Of a stretch of 35,506 bases of DNA, positions 7,119 to 16,110 are shown piece by piece. Source of the DNA: Thiocystis violascens (GTDB taxonomy: Bacteria; Pseudomonadota; Gammaproteobacteria; Chromatiales; Chromatiaceae); contig DYNM01000027.1 of the NCBI GenBank assembly GCA_020721065.1, positions 1 through 35,506 of the forward strand, read 5' to 3'. Each line of letters begins with the position of its first letter. Position 1 is the stretch's first letter. The position numbers were made by a program, and so were the translations under genes. Below the pieces are notes generated by a model, which did no database searches, was not told where the DNA came from, and was given only the letters and a program-made list of their open reading frames with translations.

Positions 7119-8911
7119 AAATCTGGACCGATCACGAGATGCAGTCGCGCTGGTGGTATGCCGCGACGTTGCCGGTCTTCTGACAAGGCGAAGGCTAAAT
7201 CACAGCGAATCTGCCCGAGCGGTGACGCCCAGCGCACGCCGATGCCGGCGCTGAGTTCAGGAGCTGGCGCGTTGAGGCGATCAAAGGCGTTGCCAAAATC
7301 GGTGAAAAGGGCGCTGCTCCAGCGTCCGGCAAGCTGGCGCTCCAATTCGATGCTGCCGACGGCGAGGTAGCGTCCACCGCTGACGCGGTTGTCATCGGCA
7401 CGCGGTCCCAGCGTCCCAAAACCCCAGCCGCGCAGCGATTGGTCACCACCGGCATAAAAACGCCGACTCAACGGCAGATCACGCACCGCCGGGGTGAGAG
7501 TGACGCCCAGATCGCCGCGAACGATGAGGCGGTAATGAGCGGCAAATGCTTGAATACCTTTGTATTGCAGTTCTCCGCTGAGATAGGTGGCTTCCGCTAA
7601 CACGCCTTCTAAACCACCCAGCAGGCTGTATTTGAGCCGGTAGCCGTGTTGCGTGAGCAGTGGGTCATCGGTGATGGTTTTTGCCCACGATACGGTGGGC
7701 ACCAGTTCGTTGGTGGCACCGAGATCGTGCCCGTTGCCTTTGAAATCTTCGTAGCGGTAATCAACGCCAAGGCTGCGTCGCCACCCGCTGGCGGTGCTGC
7801 TGATGTGGGCAATCTGCAGCGTTTGAGTCCAGCCGCTGCCGAGCGCGGTTTCTTCGGTGACGCTGAATTGCGGTTTGATGCTGAGGTAGTCGCGGGTGGG
7901 GTCGTGTAACGGGATGCGGTAATCCAGTGCCAAGGTGGATTCGGCTGGCGCGAGGCTCAAGGCGGTGCGCAGGCGATGTCCCCAGCGATTGAGGTAGCGG
8001 CGTTGCCAATCGAGGCGCAGGCGCGGACCGAGATCGGAGGCGTATCCCAGTCCTAGCCGGTAGTGGTTTGGCAGGCTGGGGGTGGTGACGACGGTGATGG
8101 GTATCCGGGGTGCAGAGCTGGGCGGAGTGGGTTGCGGGATGAGTTCGACGCTGCGGAAATAGTCGCTACTTAGCAGGCGACTTTGCAGTTGAATCAAGCG
8201 GTTAGAGGTGTAGAGTGCGCCAACAGGAAAGGTGACGTAGCGTTGCAGCAGTCCCACATCGAGATGTGGGGATTGAAAGGTGACGGGACCCAGAAAGTGG
8301 CGTGAGCCGGTGGCGAGATGGAGTTGGACGGCGGCGTGGTTGGTGGTCGGATCAACCCGCACTTGGTGAATGAGCCAATGGGCGTCTTTATAACCAGCGC
8401 GGTCGGCACACGCTCGTACTTGCGCTTTGGCGGCTTCGTAGGCGCTGTGCTGGAGAATGTCGCCGCGCCGCAGCGGTAAATTGACCGGAAAGATGGGATC
8501 GGTCGCGCCTTCTCCGCTGAGTTGATAATCCACCGTGCTGATTGTGACTGGTGCGCCGGGAGTGATGTGGTAACGCGCTTGCCAGCGGTCGCCATGTTGC
8601 TGGAGCGTGGCGTCAAGCTGCGTTTGATAAAAACCAAATGGAATCAAAGCGTCGCGGATTTGCGCTGGCGCGAGGCGATGGAGATGGTCAAGGCGGGCGG
8701 GCGTGAGGTCGCGGTCGCTGCGTTCTTGATAAATGCCTAACTGCGCCAATACGTTGCGACGTTCTGCGCCGGTGACGCCAGTCACAGTGACTTCGAGCGT
8801 GAGCGCGGAAACCGCACTCGCAAACCACCACAAAACCCAGCTCAGTAAGCACCCCTGCCAGCGCCGCCGCCGGCGCTGCTGTGGTCGGTGAAGTGCTGAA
8901 AGAGCAGGCAT
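7115..8911 (-). CDS. tamA: TamA, Omp85-family outer-membrane protein
   Basis: This 598-residue protein has a long signal peptide (Arg-rich start, hydrophobic core, probable cleavage after ASAVSA near residue 36). Three POTRA-like domains follow to about residue 280, then a 16-strand Omp85 barrel. Barrel hallmarks are GLGYASDLGPRLRLDWQRRY at the barrel start, RFYAGGDQSLRGWGFGTLGP (the RGY/RGF-type motif of the lid loop), and the final strand GQIRCDLAFALSED followed by a terminal LHLVIGPDL. It forms the TAM complex with TamB, whose gene overlaps the end of this one by 4 nt. The gene starts 15 nt after the stop of the deacetylase-family gene, so it is probably part of a longer minus-strand transcript. 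Confidence 0.93.
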   Translation of the reverse strand: MPALSALHRPQQRRRRRWQGCLLSWVLWWFASAVSALTLEVTVTGVTGAERRNVLAQLGIYQERSDRDLTPARLDHLHRLAPAQIRDALIPFGFYQTQLDATLQQHGDRWQARYHITPGAPVTISTVDYQLSGEGATDPIFPVNLPLRRGDILQHSAYEAAKAQVRACADRAGYKDAHWLIHQVRVDPTTNHAAVQLHLATGSRHFLGPVTFQSPHLDVGLLQRYVTFPVGALYTSNRLIQLQSRLLSSDYFRSVELIPQPTPPSSAPRIPITVVTTPSLPNHYRLGLGYASDLGPRLRLDWQRRYLNRWGHRLRTALSLAPAESTLALDYRIPLHDPTRDYLSIKPQFSVTEETALGSGWTQTLQIAHISSTASGWRRSLGVDYRYEDFKGNGHDLGATNELVPTVSWAKTITDDPLLTQHGYRLKYSLLGGLEGVLAEATYLSGELQYKGIQAFAAHYRLIVRGDLGVTLTPAVRDLPLSRRFYAGGDQSLRGWGFGTLGPRADDNRVSGGRYLAVGSIELERQLAGRWSSALFTDFGNAFDRLNAPAPELSAGIGVRWASPLGQIRCDLAFALSEDRQRRGIPPARLHLVIGPDL

Positions 8912-8926
8912 GTGATCCGACAGTTG

Positions 8927-9865
8927 TCACACCTGCCCGATCAATTCATCCACATGCGTGGCGACCCCGCGTCCCAACGCGGACAGTGCATAACCTCCCT
9001 CTAAACACGACACCACGCGCTCTTGGCAATGTTTGCGAGCGAGGAGGTGAATTTCGCGGGTGAGCCAGCCAAAGTCGGCGGTGTGTAAATTGAAGTGCGC
9101 CATGTCGTCCTCGATGTGCCCATCAAAGCCAGCGGAAATCATCAGCAATTGCGGTGCAAACGCATCCAGTCGCGCCAGCCACGCTGCGCTGACCGCTGCT
9201 CGAAATGCAGCGCCATCGGTCAAGCGTGGCAGCGGGACGTTAATCACGTTGGGCGCAGTGCTGTCAGCGCCGGTGCCGGGATAAAACGGATGTTGGAAAC
9301 TCGAACACAGCAGCACTCGCGCCTCGCCGCTGAAAATGTCCTCGGTGCCGTCGCCGTGATGGACATCAAAATCCACAATCCCGATGCGTTCCAGCCCGTG
9401 TACCGCCAGCGCGTGTGCCGCGCCAACTGCCAGATTGTTGAATAAACAAAAGCCGCCGCTGGTGCGACGTCCGGCGTGATGACCCGGCGGACGCACGGCG
9501 CAAAAAGCGGCGTGGTGGCGATCTGTCAGCACCAAATCCACCGCCAAAATCGCTGCGCCAGCGGCATGTTGCGCCGCCTCCAGCGTGTGGCAATTCAACG
9601 CCGTGTCGCCATCCAGCCACACCAATTGCAGCGGATCAGTGCCGGCGGGTGCGGCAGCAAAAATGCGTTGCACATAATCGGCATCGTGAACGCGGGTGAG
9701 CTGTTCAATGGTCGCTGCTGGCGCGTCGTAATGCGTCACCAACATCTCCATCCCGGACGCGACTAACCGATCTTGAATCGCGTACAGACGTTCGGGACAT
9801 TCGGGATGATGCGCACCCATGCGATGGGCTTGACAAGAAGGATGAGAAATTAAGGCGAGGTTCAT
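8927..9865 (-). CDS. histone deacetylase family (arginase-fold) zinc hydrolase
   Basis: This 312-residue cytoplasmic protein shows the class II/acetoin-utilisation-type deacetylase motifs in order. These are HPECPERL near residue 25, RPPGHHAG with the catalytic His pair near 125, GIVDFDVHHGDGT with the zinc Asp/His near 165, SAGFDGH with the third zinc Asp near 245, and CLEGGYA near the end. Bacterial members deacetylate small amides such as polyamines or protein lysines; the substrate cannot be read from sequence. It lies 36 nt downstream of rlmD and 15 nt upstream of tamA in the same orientation, so co-transcription is likely, but a functional tie to the TAM system is not evident. Confidence 0.88.
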   Translation of the reverse strand: MNLALISHPSCQAHRMGAHHPECPERLYAIQDRLVASGMEMLVTHYDAPAATIEQLTRVHDADYVQRIFAAAPAGTDPLQLVWLDGDTALNCHTLEAAQHAAGAAILAVDLVLTDRHHAAFCAVRPPGHHAGRRTSGGFCLFNNLAVGAAHALAVHGLERIGIVDFDVHHGDGTEDIFSGEARVLLCSSFQHPFYPGTGADSTAPNVINVPLPRLTDGAAFRAAVSAAWLARLDAFAPQLLMISAGFDGHIEDDMAHFNLHTADFGWLTREIHLLARKHCQERVVSCLEGGYALSALGRGVATHVDELIGQV

Positions 9866-9901
9866 CAGGCATTCTCGCGGCAGGTGAGAAGTGACGCGAT
9901 G

Positions 9902-11242
9902 CTAATCGCAGCTCAACTCGTGCTCTCGATAAAAAAGTGCCATCGACTCCACATGCGCGGTGTGCGGGAACATATCCATCACCCCCGCCGCGTGCAGCCG
10001 ATAACCCAGACTGACGAGCTGGGCGGCGTCCCGCGCCAGCGTCGCCGGGTTGCATGATACATACACAAGGCGCTCAACGCCCAAACGCGGTAACACCTCC
10101 AGCACCGCCTGTGCCCCGCTGCGGGGTGGATCAAGCAGCGCGACGGTGAACCGCTCTTGCAGCCACGGCTGCTGATCCAAGTTGTCGTCGAGATTGGCCG
10201 CATAAAACGTCACATTATCAAGCTGATTGTGAGCAGCATTGGCTTGAGCGCGTGCCACCAACCCGGCATCGCCTTCTACGCCAATCACCCGCGCTGCCTG
10301 TTGCGCCAGCGGCAAGGTGAAATTGCCCAGTCCGCAAAATAAATCCAACACGACCTCGTGTGGCTGGATCGCTAACAACTCCAACGCTTGCGCCACCATG
10401 AGCTGATTGAGCGCCCCATTCACCTGCGTGAAATCGTGCGGCAGAAACGCCAATTGCAGCCCCAGATGTGGGAATTCATAATATAAATCAACCGCTTGCC
10501 CCGACAAGGGGCGGATCGTCTCCACTCCGCCTTCCTGCACAGACAGCCGCCAATTTTCTTGCGCTGCGAGCGCCAGCAACAAGTGCTCATCCGCCGCACT
10601 CAGCGGCTGCATCACTCGCAGCACCAGCACCGTCGCCGCATCACCCACCGCGATCTCCACCTGCGGCACCTGCTCGCGGATGCTCAACTGATCCAGCGTC
10701 GTCGCCAGTGCCGTCAAGCGCGTGCCGATGCTGGGATGCAACACCGCGCAGGTACTCAAATCAGCGAGAAATCCGCTGTGGCGCTCCCGAAATCCAACCA
10801 AGGTGCGCCCTTTTTTGTGGACATAACGCACGCCCAGCCGCGCTTTGCGGCGATAACCCCAAGATTCCGCCACCAGCGGCGGCAGCCACGTGCTCGGCAT
10901 CACCTTGCCGATGCGCGTCAACAAATCCGCGAGGCTCGCTTGCTTGGCAGCAATCTGCGCGGTGGCGTGTAAATGTTGCAGGCTACAGCCGCCGCACACG
11001 CCAAAATGTGGACACTGCGGCGTCACTCGTTCGGGTGCGGCGCGAAGCACTTCGACCACCGTCGCCTCATCAAAATGCCGCTGAATGCGGGTGTAACGAC
11101 AAGACACCCGCTCCCCCGCCAGCGCCCCGTCTACGAAGACGGTTTTGCCGTCGATATGCGTGAGACCGCGCCCCTCGTGCGTGAGCGCGGTGATGTCAAC
11201 TTCAATCAAAGCAGTTGGCGGTGATTTACGTTTTCTCGACAT
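9902..11242 (-). CDS. rlmD: 23S rRNA (uracil-1939-C5)-methyltransferase RlmD
   Basis: This 446-residue SAM-dependent RNA methyltransferase has an N-terminal TRAM domain (residues ~10-68, VDITALTHEGRGLTHIDGK). An iron-sulfur cluster site is formed by CPHFGVCGGC (Cys77, 83, 86) plus a later Cys in STCAVLHP near residue 165. The SAM-binding motif is LDLFCGLGNFTLPLA near residue 303, followed by LLDPPRSGA and the catalytic cysteine in YVSCNPATLARD (Cys397). Retention of all four Fe-S cysteines favours RlmD over TrmA and over RlmC-type variants. The length equals the E. coli enzyme. It sits 34 nt after the end of the 1210-residue membrane-protein gene. Confidence 0.93.
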   Translation of the reverse strand: MSRKRKSPPTALIEVDITALTHEGRGLTHIDGKTVFVDGALAGERVSCRYTRIQRHFDEATVVEVLRAAPERVTPQCPHFGVCGGCSLQHLHATAQIAAKQASLADLLTRIGKVMPSTWLPPLVAESWGYRRKARLGVRYVHKKGRTLVGFRERHSGFLADLSTCAVLHPSIGTRLTALATTLDQLSIREQVPQVEIAVGDAATVLVLRVMQPLSAADEHLLLALAAQENWRLSVQEGGVETIRPLSGQAVDLYYEFPHLGLQLAFLPHDFTQVNGALNQLMVAQALELLAIQPHEVVLDLFCGLGNFTLPLAQQAARVIGVEGDAGLVARAQANAAHNQLDNVTFYAANLDDNLDQQPWLQERFTVALLDPPRSGAQAVLEVLPRLGVERLVYVSCNPATLARDAAQLVSLGYRLHAAGVMDMFPHTAHVESMALFYREHELSCD

Positions 11243-11276
11243 GCTATGAATTCCAATAGTGCAATAAAAACCGCAA

Positions 11277-14200
11277 TTAAGTTATCAGTAAATGCTCGTG
11301 TACGAGCATCAATTTTGCGCCAGCGCGACCGCTAAACATTTGTAAATCTTCACTGAGTTGTTGCCAACAGTGTTCGCGTAATAAACTACCATCGCCGCTG
11401 ACCGTCACGGTTAAAAATAAATCCGGTTCCAATAAAAAGAAGTGAATGTTTAATGCTGTTGGCGTTGCCGTTTTACTATACAACATTAACTTTAGTTCAA
11501 ATGAAGCAGTGGCTAAACGTGGGCGCTGTGTTTCCACTCGAACGAGATCGCAATTGGGTTCACGGCAGCGGCGGCGTAAGGCATACGCCAATTCACGTTC
11601 ACAAAAAACACAAATGGCGCGTTCAATTTCAGCGAGATGACGGCGTGCATCGCGCAGGCGCTGTGGCGTATCAATTCCGGTGCGGATTTGAGTCCGCAAA
11701 ACCCGTCTTAAACGATCAAAGGCTTTGGGTAATGTGCCGCTGTGAAACCCGCGCTGTAATAAGCCGCGCATCGTTTCGCCATGATGGCCAATAATCGCTA
11801 ATTCAATTGCAGCATAATCAATGAGCACGGGCGGCATTGGTGCTGGCGCAATGGTGGGCAATGGTGATTTTTGCGTGAACCAGCGCCATGACCAAGAACG
11901 ACGCAGCCGCCATTTTAACCCGCTAAGTTTTAGCCATTTTTCTTTGAAAAACGAGCTTTTAATTGTTTTGCCAACTGTCGGATGTGGCAAATGGCGGTGA
12001 TTGGCGGCGTATAGTTTCCAGTTTTCTTTGAGTTCCCAAACTAAAAATCCAGCCAAGCCGGGTAATAATAAAACGGTGATGGTGACGACGGGGTAAGCAA
12101 CCCATTTTGGTAATACGGTGGCGGTGATTGTGAGCAAAAAACTGGTGATGAGTGGGAAAAATGGCAACATCAATTTGTGCCCAATCGTGACCAGTGGAAA
12201 GTGTTTAATTGGATTGACCTGCGGTTCCACAAGAACGGTGACATAAAATTGAATTAACGCATCGAGCAGACGCCAGATTGGAACGAGTAAGGCTTTTAGA
12301 ATCAGTTCTAAACGTGATTCACCTAAACGGTGACTTAAAAGCTCTTCAATCCAATGTAACCCTTGTTGAAAACGGCGCGTGACTTCTTTGAAAAATTGAA
12401 TCAGTTCGCGCACTAAACCAATAATGAGCGTTTGATTGACAATGCGCACGACGCGCCCTACACCGCTGGCGGTATCATCAAGTAAATGCCGACCGGCTGG
12501 CGTATTGCGCACCAAGGTGCCAAGTGCTAATGCTAACGCAAAAACAGAAGGTTCTGGTGTGTTGAATTCACCCGCAATGAGGCTGTTGATTGCAATAATT
12601 GGTGTTAATAAAAAGCTGCCAATGAAAAATGGACGCAGTAAGTGACGATCAACGCTGCGCACGACGGTGGTGTCAAGCAGTTGCAGCAGCGGTTGCCAGC
12701 GCAGGAAGCGGCGTAAACCGTCGTAAAGCAGGAGCCGCACGCCCCACCACAGTCCGCGCAGCAGCGCCAGCAAGATGGTGCGCACGCCTTGGGCGTGGAC
12801 GATCACGTTGATCAGGGTGCCAACGGCGATCACGAGCCACAGCGGGGTTAAATCGACGCTGTGGTGGGTTAAAACGTCAATCAAGACGTGCAGCGTTTTT
12901 AAGCCCAAAAAGGCGAGTCCAAACGGCAAAATCAGATGCGCCACAATCAGCCGCCCAACGGCGGTGCCAAAGAGCGGTGCGCCCAGTTGCTGCAATCCTT
13001 TCAGATAAAACTCGCCGGGTTTGTACACGCCCGGCAGTGTGTGGGCGGCGCTGCGGTCGAATTGCGCTAAACGGTCGCCGTTGACCAGCGCGGCGGCGCT
13101 GAAATCCGGCAGGCGTAGCAGATTGCGGGCGACGATGTCGCGCACGTCGGTGAATTTGAGATGCCGCCGATGTTCAATCACGTCGAGCAGCTCGCGCAGC
13201 ACCTTGTGCGCGGCGATTGCCTCGCGGTGATCGTGGGGACAAAAACCAGCCGCTGTCAGCGCGTGCTGCAAATACGGTTTGAGCTGCTGTTCTAAGTGGA
13301 CGGTCAGTTGCCGCGCCAGTTGGTGCAACGGCTGGTGGAAGCGTTCTACCACGCTCGGCTCCCAGCCCAGTTGTTCTAAACGGGTCAAGCTGGTGTCGAG
13401 CGCCCGCAGTGCTTTGAGGTTGGCTTGAAATGGCAACACTTGTCGCAGGTGGGTTTTGCCCATGCTCAATAGCCACACCAATGGGCGCAGTTCGTAATAC
13501 GTCGTGCGACTTTCCAATAACACGCGCTCTAAATCGTGCAGCAGGGTTCGCGCCGTCCAAGCGTCCGTCGGTGCGAGGCTGGCAGCCCCCAGATGACTGA
13601 CGAGCTGGCTGAGTTCGTGGGCGCTGTTGGCGTCTAAATTCCACTGTTGCGCTAACAGCGTTGGCAAGGCGCGTTCAGCCGCTTGGCGGCGGTGCGTGAT
13701 GCGTTCCAATAAGTCGGTGCTAGCATTGGCGCAGGCAGTGCCGAGATGGTGGAGACGGCGCTGCGCGGCGGCGAACTGGTCAATCACGGTCGCAAATTGA
13801 TCGCGGCGTTCAGCCGCTGCCGCTGTGCGCAGGGCGTGGCGTAACAGCAGCAGGGCGCTGCGCTGGCGGATGTCGATGATGATGGTGGGAGTGTGTGTGT
13901 ACCACCAAAACGGTCGCGGTAGTGCTAAGAGGGTGTCGAGGAGCGGGGCGAGGTTGCTCAACACGACATCGCGCAGGCGTCCGCGCCAAGTGGTGACGGG
14001 CGCTGGTGTGATGTCGCAAGCGGCGAGTGCGGCGACACAGATACGGCGCTGGAGTGGGCAGGTGTGCGTGGGTTCACAGGGTGCTGGCGCGGGAGCTGGC
14101 GCGGGTGGGGTGGCAGTTTGGCGTTCTGGCGGCTGCCAACTCGCATCGGTGCGGGCATACGGCAGATCGTTGGGCAGACGCAGCGGTTGGGCGGCGGCTC

Positions 14201-14909
14201 CGCAGCGTTCATCGGGGCGGAGGCGTTGTAATAACGTCGGCAGTGGATCGGCGGAAGGGACGGGCGTTAAGTGCAGTCCGCTGGCGTACAACCAGTTGTC
14301 AATGGCGGTCCAGTCGGGAATGGCGGGAAAAAAGAAGCCGCGCACCCCGGGACTGAAATAATGCAGACGGACAATGAAGGCAACGAAGCTGCGGGTCATC
14401 AAAGCGGGGCTGAGTCCAGCGGGAATGACGCCATCGCGGGTTAATAAGTCGCGGATTTCCGCCAACGCGGGGACACCGATCACGGCACTCAGAGCAGCGG
14501 TGGCGTCATCGTGGCGCAGGTCGCGCTCGGCTTGCCACATCCGCGCTACCTCCGCTTCAAAGCGCCGTGCCCAATAGTCGCGCAGCAGGCGGGTGAAGCC
14601 GGCGGCATCCAAGCGTTGCTCCACCGGCATCGGCAGCAAAATCACCTGCGCGGGTAAATTGAGACCTTCAATGATGGCGAGGGCTTCGGGATTTTCTGAT
14701 TCGAGGCCGCTTAAAAAGTCCGTTGCCGCCATCAAGTAATAGGTCAGCGCGGGGACGGAGGTTTCATAACCATGCGCAGCAAGATGTTCGGCGATCAGGC
14801 GCTCCATCGCTCGCGGATGAAAGAGGAAGACGCCTTCGGTCGGTTTGAACACCCGCGCTCGAAAAAGGCGCAGGATGGAATCGGCGTCAGTCAATGACGA
14901 AAATGGCAC
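11277..14909 (-). CDS. 1210-residue multi-domain membrane protein, function unknown
   Basis: I do not recognise this protein. The N-terminal ~600 residues are soluble and alpha-helical, with a Pro/Ala linker (PPAPAPAPAP) near residue 270 and many Leu/Arg/His-rich helices. From about 650 to 960 there are at least six hydrophobic segments (for example HLILPFGLAFL, LWLVIAVGTLINVIV, FFIGSFLLTPIIAI, LVVWELKEN-type ends). Between them is the conserved-looking phrase EPQVNPIKHFPLVTIGHKLM. The C-terminal ~220 residues are soluble again and contain CVFCEREL...RRRCREPNC, a four-cysteine arrangement near residue 1100 that could bind zinc. The GTG start has no strong ribosome site. Synonymous codon use changes sharply near 12,640: GC-rich in the 5' half and TTA/AAT-rich in the 3' half. 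It is the first gene of the long minus-strand block. Confidence 0.8.
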   Translation of the reverse strand: MPFSSLTDADSILRLFRARVFKPTEGVFLFHPRAMERLIAEHLAAHGYETSVPALTYYLMAATDFLSGLESENPEALAIIEGLNLPAQVILLPMPVEQRLDAAGFTRLLRDYWARRFEAEVARMWQAERDLRHDDATAALSAVIGVPALAEIRDLLTRDGVIPAGLSPALMTRSFVAFIVRLHYFSPGVRGFFFPAIPDWTAIDNWLYASGLHLTPVPSADPLPTLLQRLRPDERCGAAAQPLRLPNDLPYARTDASWQPPERQTATPPAPAPAPAPCEPTHTCPLQRRICVAALAACDITPAPVTTWRGRLRDVVLSNLAPLLDTLLALPRPFWWYTHTPTIIIDIRQRSALLLLRHALRTAAAAERRDQFATVIDQFAAAQRRLHHLGTACANASTDLLERITHRRQAAERALPTLLAQQWNLDANSAHELSQLVSHLGAASLAPTDAWTARTLLHDLERVLLESRTTYYELRPLVWLLSMGKTHLRQVLPFQANLKALRALDTSLTRLEQLGWEPSVVERFHQPLHQLARQLTVHLEQQLKPYLQHALTAAGFCPHDHREAIAAHKVLRELLDVIEHRRHLKFTDVRDIVARNLLRLPDFSAAALVNGDRLAQFDRSAAHTLPGVYKPGEFYLKGLQQLGAPLFGTAVGRLIVAHLILPFGLAFLGLKTLHVLIDVLTHHSVDLTPLWLVIAVGTLINVIVHAQGVRTILLALLRGLWWGVRLLLYDGLRRFLRWQPLLQLLDTTVVRSVDRHLLRPFFIGSFLLTPIIAINSLIAGEFNTPEPSVFALALALGTLVRNTPAGRHLLDDTASGVGRVVRIVNQTLIIGLVRELIQFFKEVTRRFQQGLHWIEELLSHRLGESRLELILKALLVPIWRLLDALIQFYVTVLVEPQVNPIKHFPLVTIGHKLMLPFFPLITSFLLTITATVLPKWVAYPVVTITVLLLPGLAGFLVWELKENWKLYAANHRHLPHPTVGKTIKSSFFKEKWLKLSGLKWRLRRSWSWRWFTQKSPLPTIAPAPMPPVLIDYAAIELAIIGHHGETMRGLLQRGFHSGTLPKAFDRLRRVLRTQIRTGIDTPQRLRDARRHLAEIERAICVFCERELAYALRRRCREPNCDLVRVETQRPRLATASFELKLMLYSKTATPTALNIHFFLLEPDLFLTVTVSGDGSLLREHCWQQLSEDLQMFSGRAGAKLMLVHEHLLIT

Positions 14910-15210
14910 GGGAAAATAGACTCAAGTGGTCGCAAACATCGACAGGGCTGTGGGTAGCAAAACGATTTGAACGCGGAAAATCAAGCGTATATTAAGCCGG
15001 GAAAGGCAGTGACGCGGGCAATTTTTCGTGCCGTGATGTCCATAGGTCGTTGATTATTATTCAAAATAGTACGAGAAATTGCTTGTTAGTTATCAATAAC
15101 GTGCAATCCTCTCAACTGTTTAATGCTGTCTGCCAGCATGTGATTTGGGTGCGCAATTGTGGCGCACAATTTTGACCATGTATGGTGAACTTCAATAGGA
15201 AGATTGCGGA
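14910..15210. promoter_or_regulatory. divergent intergenic region with paired inverted repeats
   Basis: No gene is seen in these 301 bases, which must carry the promoters of the divergent neighbours. Just ahead of the plus-strand gene there are two compact dyads. ATGCTG/CAGCAT lies at 15,123-15,139 (5-nt loop). The perfect AATTGTG-gcg-CACAATT lies at 15,155-15,171; it can alternatively pair as GTGCGC/GCGCAC at 15,150-15,167, followed by AATTTT. The second dyad ends 40 nt before the ATG and resembles a repressor operator or a small terminator-like hairpin. No clear -10/-35 pair stands out. Confidence 0.4.
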
Positions 15211-15543
15211 ATGCACTATCGTGTTTTTTATTTATTTGAGCGTAGCGGTGAAGCGGTGTCGTCAGTGAATGCGATTGAAATGAGTGCTCGCACGATTTGC
15301 GAACAGTTATTGCCGCGTTTGCAGAGTGAAGATGATTATCTTGGTTTAATTGATACGCAGGATAATGTGTTACAAATTTTTCGCGCTGGTGCGAGTGAAT
15401 ATTGGTTGGAATTGCCAATTGAAGCCGCTAAAGCCTCCTATAGTTGTCGTTTGGACTTTGCGTCATTACAAGCAGTGTTGTTGAAATTACCCGCCGTGTT
15501 TCAGCGCGAAGATATTCCCGATTTGGAATATCGTCCGTGGTAA
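15211..15543 (+). CDS. small conserved-looking cytoplasmic protein, unknown function
   Basis: This 110-residue protein belongs to no family I recognise. It has no signal peptide or membrane segment. It is acidic and mixed alpha/beta, with recognisable phrases DDYLGLIDTQDNVLQIF and EYWLELPIEAAKASYSCRLDF, and it ends DIPDLEYRPW. The ATG has a GGA-rich leader (AGGAAGATTGCGGA) directly upstream. It is a single-gene transcript, convergent with the DUF1566 gene 14 nt away, and preceded by the inverted repeats at 15,123-15,171, which may control it. Codon use is AT-leaning, like the hydrogenase genes and unlike the GC-rich block to the left. Confidence 0.7.
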   Translation: MHYRVFYLFERSGEAVSSVNAIEMSARTICEQLLPRLQSEDDYLGLIDTQDNVLQIFRAGASEYWLELPIEAAKASYSCRLDFASLQAVLLKLPAVFQREDIPDLEYRPW

Positions 15544-15557
15544 ATCACAGCGCCGTG

Positions 15558-16109
15558 TTAATTCGCCGGTTCTGACGGCGGCGGTGGTTTGAAAGTGCCG
15601 CGTACTAAGCGCACTCGCGCTGCTTGCAGGGTGCTGGGACGATAGGCTAAACCACTAAAAAAACTCAGGCTCCAAATGCGTTCAACGCCACCGCTGTCTA
15701 GTGATGAAGTCCAAAATAATGCGGATGGTGTATTGGGAAAAACTTGCGGATTGATTGCGGGTGAGACGTGGCATTTTTCAACAATACTCATCAATTCTTG
15801 TCCAGTGGGCAGCCGCCAGCCGTCAGTCAACAGCGGCGTCAAACGTCCGACTTGCAGCCAAGAAAACGTTTTGGGACGCCCCGCGCAACGGTTTTCAGCC
15901 GCTGTCCACGTTTGTCCCAAGGCGCAGCGTTGCCACTCCAACTCGGTGCTGGTATGGCGGACGCGGCTGCCGTCATCAAGCGCAGTAAACGCAGTGGAGG
16001 GCGTGGTTTCCGTTTGTCCACCCACGCAGGCACCAGCCGCGCTGGGAATGTCTGCCGCCAGCGCGGGCTGCGCCAGCAGCATGATGCCGAGATAAAAAGT
16101 GCGGCGCAT
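15558..16109 (-). CDS. secreted DUF1566 (Lcl C-terminal-like) protein
   Basis: This 183-residue exported protein has a signal peptide with cleavage probably after AQPALA (residue 18). The mature part is one DUF1566 domain: TSTELEWQRCALGQTW, the paired cysteines around ENRCAG, TDGWRLPTGQELMSIVE, the FPNTPSALFWTSS motif and a terminal ARVRLVRG strand. The domain occurs in surface and fimbrial-adhesin-like proteins, and its biochemical role is poorly defined. The tail is Pro-rich (KPPPPSEPAN). The ATG lies 1 nt after the stop of the phospholipase-A2-like gene, so the two are translationally coupled and may act together in the periplasm or outside the cell. Confidence 0.82.
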   Translation of the reverse strand: MRRTFYLGIMLLAQPALAADIPSAAGACVGGQTETTPSTAFTALDDGSRVRHTSTELEWQRCALGQTWTAAENRCAGRPKTFSWLQVGRLTPLLTDGWRLPTGQELMSIVEKCHVSPAINPQVFPNTPSALFWTSSLDSGGVERIWSLSFFSGLAYRPSTLQAARVRLVRGTFKPPPPSEPAN

Positions 16110-16110
16110 G

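Noticed and set aside
13880..13905. GATGATGATGG and GTGTGTGTGT microsatellite-like run as a phase-variation tract
   Set aside because: It lies within the large membrane-protein gene, is only five dinucleotide units long and is interrupted; no evidence of slippage.
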